A stretch of 64,000 nucleotides of DNA from positions 1-64,000 of the forward strand of contig NW_024427757.1 in the NCBI RefSeq assembly GCF_017562075.2, read 5' to 3'. Position 1 is the stretch's first letter. Each line of letters begins with the position of its first letter. Positions 23,705 to 36,233 of this stretch are shown here, in pieces. The position numbers and the translations under genes are program-made. The stretch is from Anopheles merus. Its lineage: Eukaryota > Arthropoda > Insecta > Diptera > Culicidae. The notes under the pieces were generated by a model. That model ran no database searches and was not told the origin of the DNA. It worked only from the letters and a program-made list of their open reading frames with translations.

Positions 23705-26670
23705 GTGGCTGAAGGTAGCTGGTAGCTGATAGATGGAAGCTGGTAGCTGTTAGGCCGTTCCTGCTGCTGAAGGGCTGTGTTTTCGCATCCCACCGGAACG
23801 CTATGAAGGATCGAAAGCACGGATTGGATTAATGAAAGTTTGCTGGTAGCTGGTTAGCCGTTCCTGCTGCTGAAGGGCTGAGTTTTCGCATCCCACCGGA
23901 ACGCTATGAAGGATCGAAAGCACGGTTTGTGTACGTGTTGCGATAAATGGAAGGTTGCTGGTAGCTGGTAGGCCGTTCCTGCTGCTGAAGGGTTGTGTTT
24001 TCGCATCTCCCCGGAACGCCATGAAGGATCGACAGCACGGATTGGATTAATGGAAGGTTGCTGGTAGCTGGTGAGCCGTTCCTGCTGCTGAAGGGCTGTG
24101 TTTTCGCATCCCACCGGAACGCTATGAAGGATCGAAAGCACGGTTTGTGTACGTGTTGCGATAAATGGAAGGTTGCTGGTAGCTGGTAGGCCGTTCCTGC
24201 TGCTGAAGGGTTGTGTTTTCGCATCTCCTCGGAACGCTATGAAGGATCGACAGCACGGATTGGATTAATGGAAGGTTGCTGGTAGCTGGTGAGCCGTTCC
24301 TGCTGCTGAAGGGCTGTGTTTTCGCATCCCACCGGAACGCTATGAAGGATCGAAAGCACGGTTTGTGTACGTGTTGCGATAAATGGAAGGTTGCTGGTAG
24401 CTGGTAGGCCGTTCCTGCTGCTGAAGGGTTGTGTTTTCGCATCTCCTCGGAACGCTATGAAGGATCGACAGCACGGATTGGATTAATGGAAGGTTGCTGG
24501 TAGCTGGTGAGCCGTTCCTGCTGCTGAAGGGCTGTGTTTTCGCATCCCACCGGAACGCTATGAAGGATCGAAAGCACGGTTTGTGTACGTGTTGCGATAA
24601 ATGGAAGGTTGCTGGTAGCTGGTAGGCCGTTCCTGCTGCTGAAGGGTTGTGTTTTCGCATCTCCTCGGAACGCTATGAAGGATCGACAGCACGGATTGGA
24701 TTAATGGAAGGTTGCTGGTAGCTGGTGAGCCGTTCCTGCTGCTGAAGGGCTGTGTTTTCGCATCCCACCGGAACGCTATGAAGGATCGAAAGGACGGTTT
24801 GGGTACGTGTTGGGAATAATGGAAGGTTGCTGGTAGCTGGTAGGCCGTTCCTGCTGCTGAAGGGTTGTGTTTTCGCATCCCCCCGGAACGTCATGAAGGA
24901 AAGACAGCACGGATTGGATTAATGGAAGGTTGCTGGTAGCTGGTGAGCCGTTCCTGCTGCTGAAGGGCTGTGTTTTCGCATCCCACCGGAACGCTATGAA
25001 GGATCGAAAGCACGGTTTGTGTACGTGTTGCGATAAATGGAAGGTTGCTGGTAGCTGGTAGGCCGTTCCTGCTGCTGAAGGGTTGTGTTTTCGCATCCCC
25101 CCGGAACGTCATGAAGGAAAGACAGCACGGATTGGATTAATGGAAGGTTGCTGGTAGCTGGTGAGCCGTTCCTGCTGCTGAAGGGCTGTGTTTTCGCATC
25201 CCACCGGAACGCTATGAAGGATCGAAAGCACGGATTGATGGAAGGTTGCTGGTAGCTGGTAGGTCGTTCCCGCTGCTGAAGGGCTGTGTTTCCGCATCCC
25301 TCCGGAACGCCACGGCTCGTGTGTGTGTGTGTGTTCGGATTGATGGGGGGCTAAAAGTAAAATAAATAAATCAAGTTGTTAGCAGCACGGCTCGTCTTCT
25401 TGTTAAAGAAGCGAATGAGCTAGACCTCAAATGCTGTATGAAAATAATTAAAAGAAAGAAAAGTCCTCTTGTTCGGATAGATGGGAGGCTTGTCCTCGCC
25501 CCTTTTAGGTTGCGATTGGTGGCTACCGTGGCTTCCAGATTTTTGTCCAACGGTTAGCGGTTTATTTTAGCATTATTTTTATTTATATATTTTTGTTTTT
25601 ATTGAGTTAAACGAAGCCCGGCCGTATTGTCGACGTACGTTGAAATAGTTTTGTTTCTCGAAAGAAATTTCCTTCCACGGATCAGCGGTGTTTAGCATTT
25701 ATTTTATTATCGGCGCGAGGTATTTTATTATAGCGGAGTTATTTTATTATAGCGCAGTTATTTTATTATAGCGTAGTTATTTTATTATAGCGGAGTTATT
25801 TTATTATCGGACATGTTAGCGGTTTTTGTTGGTGTGCCTAAATTAATTTAAACTGTATTTGTAATATAACAGGTAGTTTAGCCTATTCATTAATTGTTTT
25901 ATACGATTCTCATTGAATTTAGCACAGAGGTTTTAGATTTAGAATATATATTTTTTAATTCAATCTAATAGTTAAGTTCGTTTTGAATTTTACTTTCGAG
26001 CTCGAATGGACACTTTGCCAAACTTGTGCAGTGGTTTAAACCGGGCCTCATCGGTTCATCACGGCTTCCGTCAATTTGTCAATCGCTTTATCCGGATAGC
26101 TTCATCCGGAGCGCTTTATCCGGATCTCTTTATCTTGTTCGCTTTATCCGGTTGGCTTCATCCGTGTGGCTTCATGCGTGTGGCTTCATCCGTGCCGCTT
26201 TATCCGGGCATCTGTCAAACTGCCAAACCGCGTTTAGCCTATTCATTAATTGTTTTATACGATTCTCATTGAATTTAGCACAGAGGTTTTAGATTTAGAA
26301 TATATATTTTTTAATTCAATTTTAAAGTTAAGTTCATTTTGAATTTTACTTTCGAGTTCGAATGGACACCTTGCCAAACTTGTCAATCGCTTTATCCGGA
26401 TAGCTACATCCGGAGCGCTTTATCCGGTTGGCTTCATCCGTGTCTTTTCATCCATGTCGCTTCATCCGTGTCGCTTTATCCGGGCATCTGTCAAACTGCC
26501 AAACCGCGTTTTCGTGCAAAATGAGGCGTGCTTTTGTTGCAAGAAGAAGAAGGAGGCGTGCTTTTGAGAATGATAATTATAATTACTTTCTTTCGCGTGG
26601 TAATAATAATTATAATTACATTATATGTGTAGTAATCATCTACTTCGTGTTTTATGTGTATTCTTTACAG
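23705..26670 (+). repeat. Satellite unit U9 (2,966 bp)
   Basis: Subarray 23705-25318, spacer 25319-26670. Central form with no private indel noticed. Confidence 0.95.
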
Positions 26671-29636
26671 GTGGCTGAAGGTAGCTGGTAGCTGATAGAT
26701 GGAAGCTGGTAGCTGTTAGGCCGTTCCTGCTGCTGAAGGGCTGTGTTTTCGCATCCCACCGGAACGCTATGAAGGATCGAAAGCACGGATTGGATTAATG
26801 AAAGTTTGCTGGTAGCTGGTTAGCCGTTCCTGCTGCTGAAGGGCTGAGTTTTCGCATCCCACCGGAACGCTATGAAGGATCGAAAGCACGGTTTGTGTAC
26901 GTGTTGCGATAAATGGAAGGTTGCTGGTAGCTGGTAGGCCGTTCCTGCTGCTGAAGGGTTGTGTTTTCGCATCTCCCCGGAACGCCATGAAGGATCGACA
27001 GCACGGATTGGATTAATGGAAGGTTGCTGGTAGCTGGTGAGCCGTTCCTGCTGCTGAAGGGCTGTGTTTTCGCATCCCACCGGAACGCTATGAAGGATCG
27101 AAAGCACGGTTTGTGTACGTGTTGCGATAAATGGAAGGTTGCTGGTAGCTGGTAGGCCGTTCCTGCTGCTGAAGGGTTGTGTTTTCGCATCTCCTCGGAA
27201 CGCTATGAAGGATCGACAGCACGGATTGGATTAATGGAAGGTTGCTGGTAGCTGGTGAGCCGTTCCTGCTGCTGAAGGGCTGTGTTTTCGCATCCCACCG
27301 GAACGCTATGAAGGATCGAAAGCACGGTTTGTGTACGTGTTGCGATAAATGGAAGGTTGCTGGTAGCTGGTAGGCCGTTCCTGCTGCTGAAGGGTTGTGT
27401 TTTCGCATCTCCTCGGAACGCTATGAAGGATCGACAGCACGGATTGGATTAATGGAAGGTTGCTGGTAGCTGGTGAGCCGTTCCTGCTGCTGAAGGGCTG
27501 TGTTTTCGCATCCCACCGGAACGCTATGAAGGATCGAAAGCACGGTTTGTGTACGTGTTGCGATAAATGGAAGGTTGCTGGTAGCTGGTAGGCCGTTCCT
27601 GCTGCTGAAGGGTTGTGTTTTCGCATCTCCTCGGAACGCTATGAAGGATCGACAGCACGGATTGGATTAATGGAAGGTTGCTGGTAGCTGGTGAGCCGTT
27701 CCTGCTGCTGAAGGGCTGTGTTTTCGCATCCCACCGGAACGCTATGAAGGATCGAAAGGACGGTTTGGGTACGTGTTGGGAATAATGGAAGGTTGCTGGT
27801 AGCTGGTAGGCCGTTCCTGCTGCTGAAGGGTTGTGTTTTCGCATCCCCCCGGAACGTCATGAAGGAAAGACAGCACGGATTGGATTAATGGAAGGTTGCT
27901 GGTAGCTGGTGAGCCGTTCCTGCTGCTGAAGGGCTGTGTTTTCGCATCCCACCGGAACGCTATGAAGGATCGAAAGCACGGTTTGTGTACGTGTTGCGAT
28001 AAATGGAAGGTTGCTGGTAGCTGGTAGGCCGTTCCTGCTGCTGAAGGGTTGTGTTTTCGCATCCCCCCGGAACGTCATGAAGGAAAGACAGCACGGATTG
28101 GATTAATGGAAGGTTGCTGGTAGCTGGTGAGCCGTTCCTGCTGCTGAAGGGCTGTGTTTTCGCATCCCACCGGAACGCTATGAAGGATCGAAAGCACGGA
28201 TTGATGGAAGGTTGCTGGTAGCTGGTAGGTCGTTCCCGCTGCTGAAGGGCTGTGTTTCCGCATCCCTCCGGAACGCCACGGCTCGTGTGTGTGTGTGTGT
28301 TCGGATTGATGGGGGGCTAAAAGTAAAATAAATAAATCAAGTTGTTAGCAGCACGGCTCGTCTTCTTGTTAAAGAAGCGAATGAGCTAGACCTCAAATGC
28401 TGTATGAAAATAATTAAAAGAAAGAAAAGTCCTCTTGTTCGGATAGATGGGAGGCTTGTCCTCGCCCCTTTTAGGTTGCGATTGGTGGCTACCGTGGCTT
28501 CCAGATTTTTGTCCAACGGTTAGCGGTTTATTTTAGCATTATTTTTATTTATATATTTTTGTTTTTATTGAGTTAAACGAAGCCCGGCCGTATTGTCGAC
28601 GTACGTTGAAATAGTTTTGTTTCTCGAAAGAAATTTCCTTCCACGGATCAGCGGTGTTTAGCATTTATTTTATTATCGGCGCGAGGTATTTTATTATAGC
28701 GGAGTTATTTTATTATAGCGCAGTTATTTTATTATAGCGTAGTTATTTTATTATAGCGGAGTTATTTTATTATCGGACATGTTAGCGGTTTTTGTTGGTG
28801 TGCCTAAATTAATTTAAACTGTATTTGTAATATAACAGGTAGTTTAGCCTATTCATTAATTGTTTTATACGATTCTCATTGAATTTAGCACAGAGGTTTT
28901 AGATTTAGAATATATATTTTTTAATTCAATCTAATAGTTAAGTTCGTTTTGAATTTTACTTTCGAGCTCGAATGGACACTTTGCCAAACTTGTGCAGTGG
29001 TTTAAACCGGGCCTCATCGGTTCATCACGGCTTCCGTCAATTTGTCAATCGCTTTATCCGGATAGCTTCATCCGGAGCGCTTTATCCGGATCTCTTTATC
29101 TTGTTCGCTTTATCCGGTTGGCTTCATCCGTGTGGCTTCATGCGTGTGGCTTCATCCGTGCCGCTTTATCCGGGCATCTGTCAAACTGCCAAACCGCGTT
29201 TAGCCTATTCATTAATTGTTTTATACGATTCTCATTGAATTTAGCACAGAGGTTTTAGATTTAGAATATATATTTTTTAATTCAATTTTAAAGTTAAGTT
29301 CATTTTGAATTTTACTTTCGAGTTCGAATGGACACCTTGCCAAACTTGTCAATCGCTTTATCCGGATAGCTACATCCGGAGCGCTTTATCCGGTTGGCTT
29401 CATCCGTGTCTTTTCATCCATGTCGCTTCATCCGTGTCGCTTTATCCGGGCATCTGTCAAACTGCCAAACCGCGTTTTCGTGCAAAATGAGGCGTGCTTT
29501 TGTTGCAAGAAGAAGAAGGAGGCGTGCTTTTGAGAATGATAATTATAATTACTTTCTTTCGCGTGGTAATAATAATTATAATTACATTATATGTGTAGTA
29601 ATCATCTACTTCGTGTTTTATGTGTATTCTTTACAG
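26671..29636 (+). repeat. Satellite unit U10 (2,966 bp)
   Basis: Subarray 26671-28284, spacer 28285-29636. Central form and the last intact unit before the truncated U11. Confidence 0.95.
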
Positions 29637-31871
29637 GTGGCTGAAGGTAGCTGGTAGCTGATAGATGGAAGCTGGTAGCTGTTAGGCCGTTCCTGCTGCT
29701 GAAGGGCTGTGTTTTCGCATCCCACCGGAACGCTATGAAGGATCGAAAGCACGGATTGGATTAATGAAAGTTTGCTGGTAGCTGGTTAGCCGTTCCTGCT
29801 GCTGAAGGGCTGAGTTTTCGCATCCCACCGGAACGCTATGAAGGATCGAAAGCACGGTTTGTGTACGTGTTGCGATAAATGGAAGGTTGCTGGTAGCTGG
29901 TAGGCCGTTCCTGCTGCTGAAGGGTTGTGTTTTCGCATCTCCCCGGAACGCCATGAAGGATCGACAGCACGGATTGGATTAATGGAAGGTTGCTGGTAGC
30001 TGGTGAGCCGTTCCTGCTGCTGAAGGGCTGTGTTTTCGCATCCCACCGGAACGCTATGAAGGATCGAAAGCACGGTTTGTGTACGTGTTGCGATAAATGG
30101 AAGGTTGCTGGTAGCTGGTAGGCCGTTCCTGCTGCTGAAGGGTTGTGTTTTCGCATCTCCTCGGAACGCTATGAAGGATCGACAGCACGGATTGGATTAA
30201 TGGAAGGTTGCTGGTAGCTGGTGAGCCGTTCCTGCTGCTGAAGGGCTGTGTTTTCGCATCCCACCGGAACGCTATGAAGGATCGAAAGCACGGTTTGTGT
30301 ACGTGTTGCGATAAATGGAAGGTTGCTGGTAGCTGGTAGGCCGTTCCTGCTGCTGAAGGGTTGTGTTTTCGCATCTCCTCGGAACGCTATGAAGGATCGA
30401 CAGCACGGATTGGATTAATGGAAGGTTGCTGGTAGCTGGTGAGCCGTTCCTGCTGCTGAAGGGCTGTGTTTTCGCATCCCACCGGAACGCTATGAAGGAT
30501 CGAAAGCACGGTTTGTGTACGTGTTGCGATAAATGGAAGGTTGCTGGTAGCTGGTAGGCCGTTCCTGCTGCTGAAGGGTTGTGTTTTCGCATCTCCTCGG
30601 AACGCTATGAAGGATCGACAGCACGGATTGGATTAATGGAAGGTTGCTGGTAGCTGGTGAGCCGTTCCTGCTGCTGAAGGGCTGTGTTTTCGCATCCCAC
30701 CGGAACGCTATGAAGGATCGAAAGGACGGTTTGGGTACGTGTTGGGAATAATGGAAGGTTGCTGGTAGCTGGTAGGCCGTTCCTGCTGCTGAAGGGTTGT
30801 GTTTTCGCATCCCCCCGGAACGTCATGAAGGAAAGACAGCACGGATTGGATTAATGGAAGGTTGCTGGTAGCTGGTGAGCCGTTCCTGCTGCTGAAGGGC
30901 TGTGTTTTCGCATCCCACCGGAACGCTATGAAGGATCGAAAGCACGGTCGATAAGGGCGGTTTGTGTGACGTGTTGCAGCATAAATGGAAGGTTGCTGGT
31001 AGCTGGTAGGTTTGCTGCTATGAATGGGATTGTTTGGAGCGCTCGATCGTTCCCGGAATTGTGTTTATTGATAGCGGATTAAATCAAGTTGTTAGCAGTT
31101 GATTAAGCACTGATGGGTTTCCTAGATTTGAATTATTATTTATTTTTTAATTCAATCTAATAGTTAAAGTTCGGATTTTGAATTTTATTATCTTTCGGAG
31201 CTCGAATGGACACTTTGCCAAACTTGTGCAGTGGTTTCCGGGCCTCAATCGGTTCATCATCACGGCTTCCGTCAATTTGTCAATCGCTTTATCCGGATAG
31301 CTTCATCCGGAGCGCTTTATCCGGATCTCTTTATCTTGTTCGCTTTATCCGGTTGGCTTCATCCGTGTGGCTTCATGCGTGTGGCTTCATCCGTGCCGCT
31401 TTATCCGGGCATCTGTCAAACTGCCAAACCGCGTTTAGCCTATTCATTAATTGTTTTATACGATTCTCATTGAATTTAGCACAGAGGTTTTAGATTTAGA
31501 ATATATATTTTTTAATTCAATTTTAAAGTTAAGTTCATTTTGAATTTTACTTTCGAGTTCGAATGGACACCTTGCCAAACTTGTCAATCGCTTTATCCGG
31601 ATAGCTACATCCGGAGCGCTTTATCCGGTTGGCTTCATCCGTGTCTTTTCATCCATGTCGCTTCATCCGTGTCGCTTTATCCGGGCATCTGTCAAACTGC
31701 CAAACCGCGTTTTCGTGCAAAATGAGGCGTGCTTTTGTTGCAAGAAGAAGAAGGAGGCGTGCTTTTGAGAATGATAATTATAATTACTTTCTTTCGCGTG
31801 GTAATAATAATTATAATTACATTATATGTGTAGTAATCATCTACTTCGTGTTTTATGTGTATTCTTTACAG
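29637..31871 (+). repeat. Satellite unit U11 (2,235 bp, internally truncated)
   Basis: Monomers 1-12 are standard up to about 30948. Then follows a scrambled junction to about 31270, after which the duplicated spacer module continues normally. Missing are most of monomers 13-15, the GT run, nearly all of the single-copy spacer and the 19-bp minisatellite, about 731 bp in total. Sequence on both sides of the junction matches neighbouring units closely. Confidence 0.93.
30949..31270 (+). other. Scrambled, collinear deletion scar in U11
   Basis: Short pieces of the normal unit appear in the right order but compressed and separated by non-array bases. After 'aagcacggt' comes an extra 'cgataagggcgg', then a partial monomer, then unmatched sequence ('gctatgaatgggattgtttg'). 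Next are 'aaatcaagttgttagcag' from the single-copy spacer, further unmatched bases, and the spacer module with many small insertions ('gttaaagttcggattttg', 'tcatcatcacgg') to about 31270. This could be a repaired break, but a noisy consensus over an assembly join looks at least as likely. Confidence 0.75.
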
Positions 31872-34704
31872 GTGGCTGAAGGTAGCTGGTAGCTGATAGA
31901 TGGAAGCTGGTAGCTGTTAGGCCGTTCCTGCTGCTGAAGGGCTGTGTTTTCGCATCCCACCGGAACGCTATGAAGGATCGAAAGCACGGATTGGATTAAT
32001 GAAAGTTTGCTGGTAGCTGGTTAGCCGTTCCTGCTGCTGAAGGGCTGAGTTTTCGCATCCCACCGGAACGCTATGAAGGATCGAAAGCACGGTTTGTGTA
32101 CGTGTTGCGATAAATGGAAGGTTGCTGGTAGCTGGTAGGCCGTTCCTGCTGCTGAAGGGTTGTGTTTTCGCATCTCCCCGGAACGCCATGAAGGATCGAC
32201 AGCACGGATTGGATTAATGGAAGGTTGCTGGTAGCTGGTGAGCCGTTCCTGCTGCTGAAGGGCTGTGTTTTCGCATCCCACCGGAACGCTATGAAGGATC
32301 GAAAGCACGGTTTGTGTACGTGTTGCGATAAATGGAAGGTTGCTGGTAGCTGGTAGGCCGTTCCTGCTGCTGAAGGGTTGTGTTTTCGCATCTCCTCGGA
32401 ACGCTATGAAGGATCGACAGCACGGATTGGATTAATGGAAGGTTGCTGGTAGCTGGTGAGCCGTTCCTGCTGCTGAAGGGCTGTGTTTTCGCATCCCACC
32501 GGAACGCTATGAAGGATCGAAAGCACGGTTTGTGTACGTGTTGCGATAAATGGAAGGTTGCTGGTAGCTGGTAGGCCGTTCCTGCTGCTGAAGGGTTGTG
32601 TTTTCGCATCTCCTCGGAACGCTATGAAGGATCGACAGCACGGATTGGATTAATGGAAGGTTGCTGGTAGCTGGTGAGCCGTTCCTGCTGCTGAAGGGCT
32701 GTGTTTTCGCATCCCACCGGAACGCTATGAAGGATCGAAAGCACGGTTTGTGTACGTGTTGCGATAAATGGAAGGTTGCTGGTAGCTGGTAGGCCGTTCC
32801 TGCTGCTGAAGGGTTGTGTTTTCGCATCTCCTCGGAACGCTATGAAGGATCGACAGCACGGATTGGATTAATGGAAGGTTGCTGGTAGCTGGTGAGCCGT
32901 TCCTGCTGCTGAAGGGCTGTGTTTTCGCATCCCACCGGAACGCTATGAAGGATCGAAAGGACGGTTTGGGTACGTGTTGGGAATAATGGAAGGTTGCTGG
33001 TAGCTGGTAGGCCGTTCCTGCTGCTGAAGGGTTGTGTTTTCGCATCCCCCGGAACGTCATGAAGGAAAGACAGCACGGATTGGATTAATGGAAGGTTGCT
33101 GGTAGCTGGTGAGCCGTTCCTGCTGCTGAAGGGCTGTGTTTTCGCATCCCACCGGAACGCTATGAAGGATCGAAAGCACGGTTTGTGTACGTGTTGCGAT
33201 AAATGGAAGGTTGCTGGTAGCTGGTAGGCCGTTCCTGCTGCTGAAGGGTTGTGTTTTCGCATCCCCCCGGAACGTCATGAAGGAAAGACAGCACGGATTG
33301 GATTAATGGAAGGTTGCTGGTAGCTGGTGAGCCGTTCCTGCTGCTGAAGGGCTGTGTTTTCGCATCCCACCGGAACGCTATGAAGGATCGAAAGCACGGA
33401 TTGATGGAAGGTTGCTGGTAGCTGGTAGGTCGTTCCCGCTGCTGAAGGGCTGTGTTTCCGCATCCCTCCGGAACGCCACGGCTCGTGTGTGTGTGTGTGT
33501 TCGGATTGATGGGGGGCTAAAAGTAAAATAAATAAATCAAGTTGTTAGCAGCACGGCTCGTCTTCTTGTTAAAGAAGCGAATGAGCTAGACCTCAAATGC
33601 TGTATGAAAATAATTAAAAGAAAGAAAAGTCCTCTTGTTCGGATAGATGGGAGGCTTGTCCTCGCCCCTTTTAGGTTGCGATTGGTGGCTACCGTGGCTT
33701 CCAGATTTTTGTCCAACGGTTAGCGGTTTATTTTAGCATTATTTTTATTTATATATTTTTGTTTTTATTGAGTTAAACGAAGCCCGGCCGTATTGTCGAC
33801 GTACGTTGAAATAGTTTTGTTTCTCGAAAGAAATTTCCTTCCACGGATCAGCGGTGTTTAGCATTTATTTTATTATCGGCGCGAGGTATTTTATTATAGC
33901 GGAGTTATTTTATTATAGCGCAGTTATTTTATTATAGCGTAGTTATTTTATTATAGCGGAGTTATTTTATTATCGGACATGTTAGCGGTTTTTGTTGGTG
34001 TGCCTAAATTAATTTAAACTGTATTTGTAATATAACAGGTAGTTTAGCCTATTCATTAATTGTTTTATACGATTCTCATTGAATTTAGCACAGAGGTTTT
34101 AGATTTAGAATATATATTTTTTAATTCAATCTAATAGTTAAGTTCGTTTTGAATTTTACTTTCGAGCTCGAATGGACACTTTGCCAAACTTGTGCAGTGG
34201 TTTAAACCGGGCCTCATCGGTTCATCACGGCTTCCGTCAATTTGTCAATCGCTTTATCCGGATAGCTTCATCCGGAGCGCTTTATCCGGATCTCTTTATC
34301 TTGTTCGCTTTATCCGGTTGGCTTCATCCGTGTGGCTTCATGCGTGTGGCTTCATCCGTGCCGCTTTATCCGGGCATCTGTCAAACTGCCAAACCGCGTT
34401 TAGCCTATTCATTAATTGTTTTATACGATTCTCATTGAATTTAGCACAGAGGTTTTAGATTTAGAATATATATTTTTTAATTCAATTTTAAAGTTAAGTT
34501 CATTTTGAATTTTACTTTCGAGTTCGAATGGACACCTTGCCAAACTTGTCAATCGCTTTATCCGGATAGCTACATCCGGAGCGCTTTATCCGGTTGGCTT
34601 CATCCGTGTCTTTTCATCCATGTCGCTTCATCCGTGTCGCTTTATCCGGGCATCTGTCAAACTGCCAAACCGCGTTTTCGTGCAAAATGAGGCGTGCTTT
34701 TGTT

Positions 34705-34744
34705 GCAAGAAGAAGAAGGAGGCGTGCTTTTGAGAATGATAATT
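34705..34744 (+). repeat. Left 40-bp target-site duplication
   Basis: Identical over all 40 bases to 40151-40190. It starts 'gcaagaagaagaaggagg' and ends 'gagaatgataatt', and it is ordinary satellite sequence. Outside the 40 bases the match stops (gtt against gaa on the left; cattc against ataat on the right). Length bookkeeping of U12 and U13 supports exactly 40 bp. This is long for an I-type element; Drosophila I factor duplications are usually about 10-14 bp. Confidence 0.93.
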
Positions 34745-34780
34745 CATTCTACAGTGTAACCCTGAAGGATAAAGTTGTGA
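34745..34780 (+). promoter_or_regulatory. Candidate internal Inr + DPE promoter of the element
   Basis: The element begins 'cattctacagtg'. With the preceding host T this gives TCATTC, which matches the arthropod initiator TCAKTY with A at 34746 as +1. At +28 from that A lies 'agttgtg' (34773-34779), fitting the downstream promoter element RGWYV. Internal Inr/DPE promoters at the extreme 5' end are established for Drosophila jockey, I, F and Doc elements. Spacing and motif match are seen directly; function is inferred. Confidence 0.55.
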
Positions 34781-34937
34781 TTAACCCTAGTGACGATTTT
34801 GGCGAAAAGTAAAACCTAAAACAGATACCAAGTGCAAGATAGTGGATAGAGATTGGAAAAAGGGAGAAAAAGAAGAAAAAGAAATTATAACTGAGGAAAA
34901 TAAATAAACAAAAAAAAGGGGTGGAAAGTAAGGGGGG

Positions 34938-36233
34938 ATGGGGGTCCAGGACCCGGGAGGGGGTATTCCCCTCAATAATTATTTTGGCCTTCTAGATGAA
35001 CAAAGTGAGCCCAGAAGGAAAATAGGGAAGAATCCGAGAAGATTGGCACTAACCAATGACACGGAAGAAGTAGAGGTCTTCATGCTGATGGAAACAGTCT
35101 CAAAAACACAAGACTTAAGCCGGATTAACCCGTTCCTAGCAGCAAAAGTGATGCATAACGCGATTGGCACAAAAGCACTATCAGTGAACAAATTAAAAGA
35201 CGGAAAACTACTCATCAAAGTAGCAAATCAAAAACAAGCAAACAAACTGGCAACCATAAAAAAAATCTCAGATGGAAGAAATGAAACCGCGGTAAAAACC
35301 TATGAACACCCCACCTTGAACTTGAGTAAGGGAGTGATCCGATGCCCAGATATTGAATATCTCACAGAGGAAGAACTCCTTGAGGGACTAAAGGAACAAA
35401 ATGTAGTAGAGGTAATCATAATGAAAAGGAAAACGGAACAAACACTGAAAAACACCCGGACGGCAATAATCACATTCAAAACGGGAAAGATACCACGTGT
35501 AGTGGACTTCGGTCTCTACCCTGTAAAAGTAGAACTCTACGTTCCCAGGCCAATGAGATGCATTACGTGCATGAAGCTGGGTCATACAAAAAAATGGTGC
35601 CAAAAGGAAAAAGTATGCGCGAACTGCAGTGAAGTTGATCACAAAGATCAATGCAAAAAAACACAATGCGTGTCATGCGGGGAAGCTCATCATACTTTAA
35701 ACAGGAACTGCCCGGTATTTGTTGATGAAATGGAGATCAGCAGAATAAAAACGGAAAACAAGGTAACGTATGGGGAAGCAAGACGGATTCGGAGACGCCA
35801 ATGTCCTGCCATCCCAAGAGTATATAATACAGAAACATCTTACGCACAAAAAACAAAATCTCCTATGAGTAAAACAAACACTACCACAACAGAAAAAGTG
35901 AGTACAATTATTCAAACTCCTATAAAAAATAACACAAATAACACGGAAATACGGGCAACCCACACCACAGAAAACACCACACCTAAAGAAAACAAAACCG
36001 ACAACACAGAAATACAAAATACCACATCACCTAACGAACAGACAAACACTGTTAACGAAACATACACTCCAACAAAATACACTGAAGACTCAGAAGAATC
36101 CATCGATGTAGATGGAATAAACGTAACACCAAAAACCCCCACAATGATTGTGGAGGAATATATCATAACGAATGCACAAGCAGGAAACACACCTCAATAC
36201 AATAATTACAAAATCATACATAAAAACGACTAA
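34938..36233 (+). CDS. Retrotransposon ORF1: Gag-like nucleic-acid-binding protein
   Basis: 431 residues. It is expected to coat element RNA and form the ribonucleoprotein needed for retrotransposition. The start is the first ATG after an in-frame TAA at 34929, in good context (G at -3, G at +4). The N-terminal ~50-200 region contains 'INPFLAAKVMHNAIG', resembling the conserved Gag region of I/jockey-type ORF1s. Three zinc knuckles follow in series: C208-C211-H216-C221, C227-C230-H235-C239, and C244-C247-H251-C258. Residues ~300-400 are Thr/Asn-rich and low complexity. The frame is intact. It ends in a single TAA, and the ORF2 frame continues directly after this stop in the same phase. Confidence 0.9.
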   Translation: MGVQDPGGGIPLNNYFGLLDEQSEPRRKIGKNPRRLALTNDTEEVEVFMLMETVSKTQDLSRINPFLAAKVMHNAIGTKALSVNKLKDGKLLIKVANQKQANKLATIKKISDGRNETAVKTYEHPTLNLSKGVIRCPDIEYLTEEELLEGLKEQNVVEVIIMKRKTEQTLKNTRTAIITFKTGKIPRVVDFGLYPVKVELYVPRPMRCITCMKLGHTKKWCQKEKVCANCSEVDHKDQCKKTQCVSCGEAHHTLNRNCPVFVDEMEISRIKTENKVTYGEARRIRRRQCPAIPRVYNTETSYAQKTKSPMSKTNTTTTEKVSTIIQTPIKNNTNNTEIRATHTTENTTPKENKTDNTEIQNTTSPNEQTNTVNETYTPTKYTEDSEESIDVDGINVTPKTPTMIVEEYIITNAQAGNTPQYNNYKIIHKND

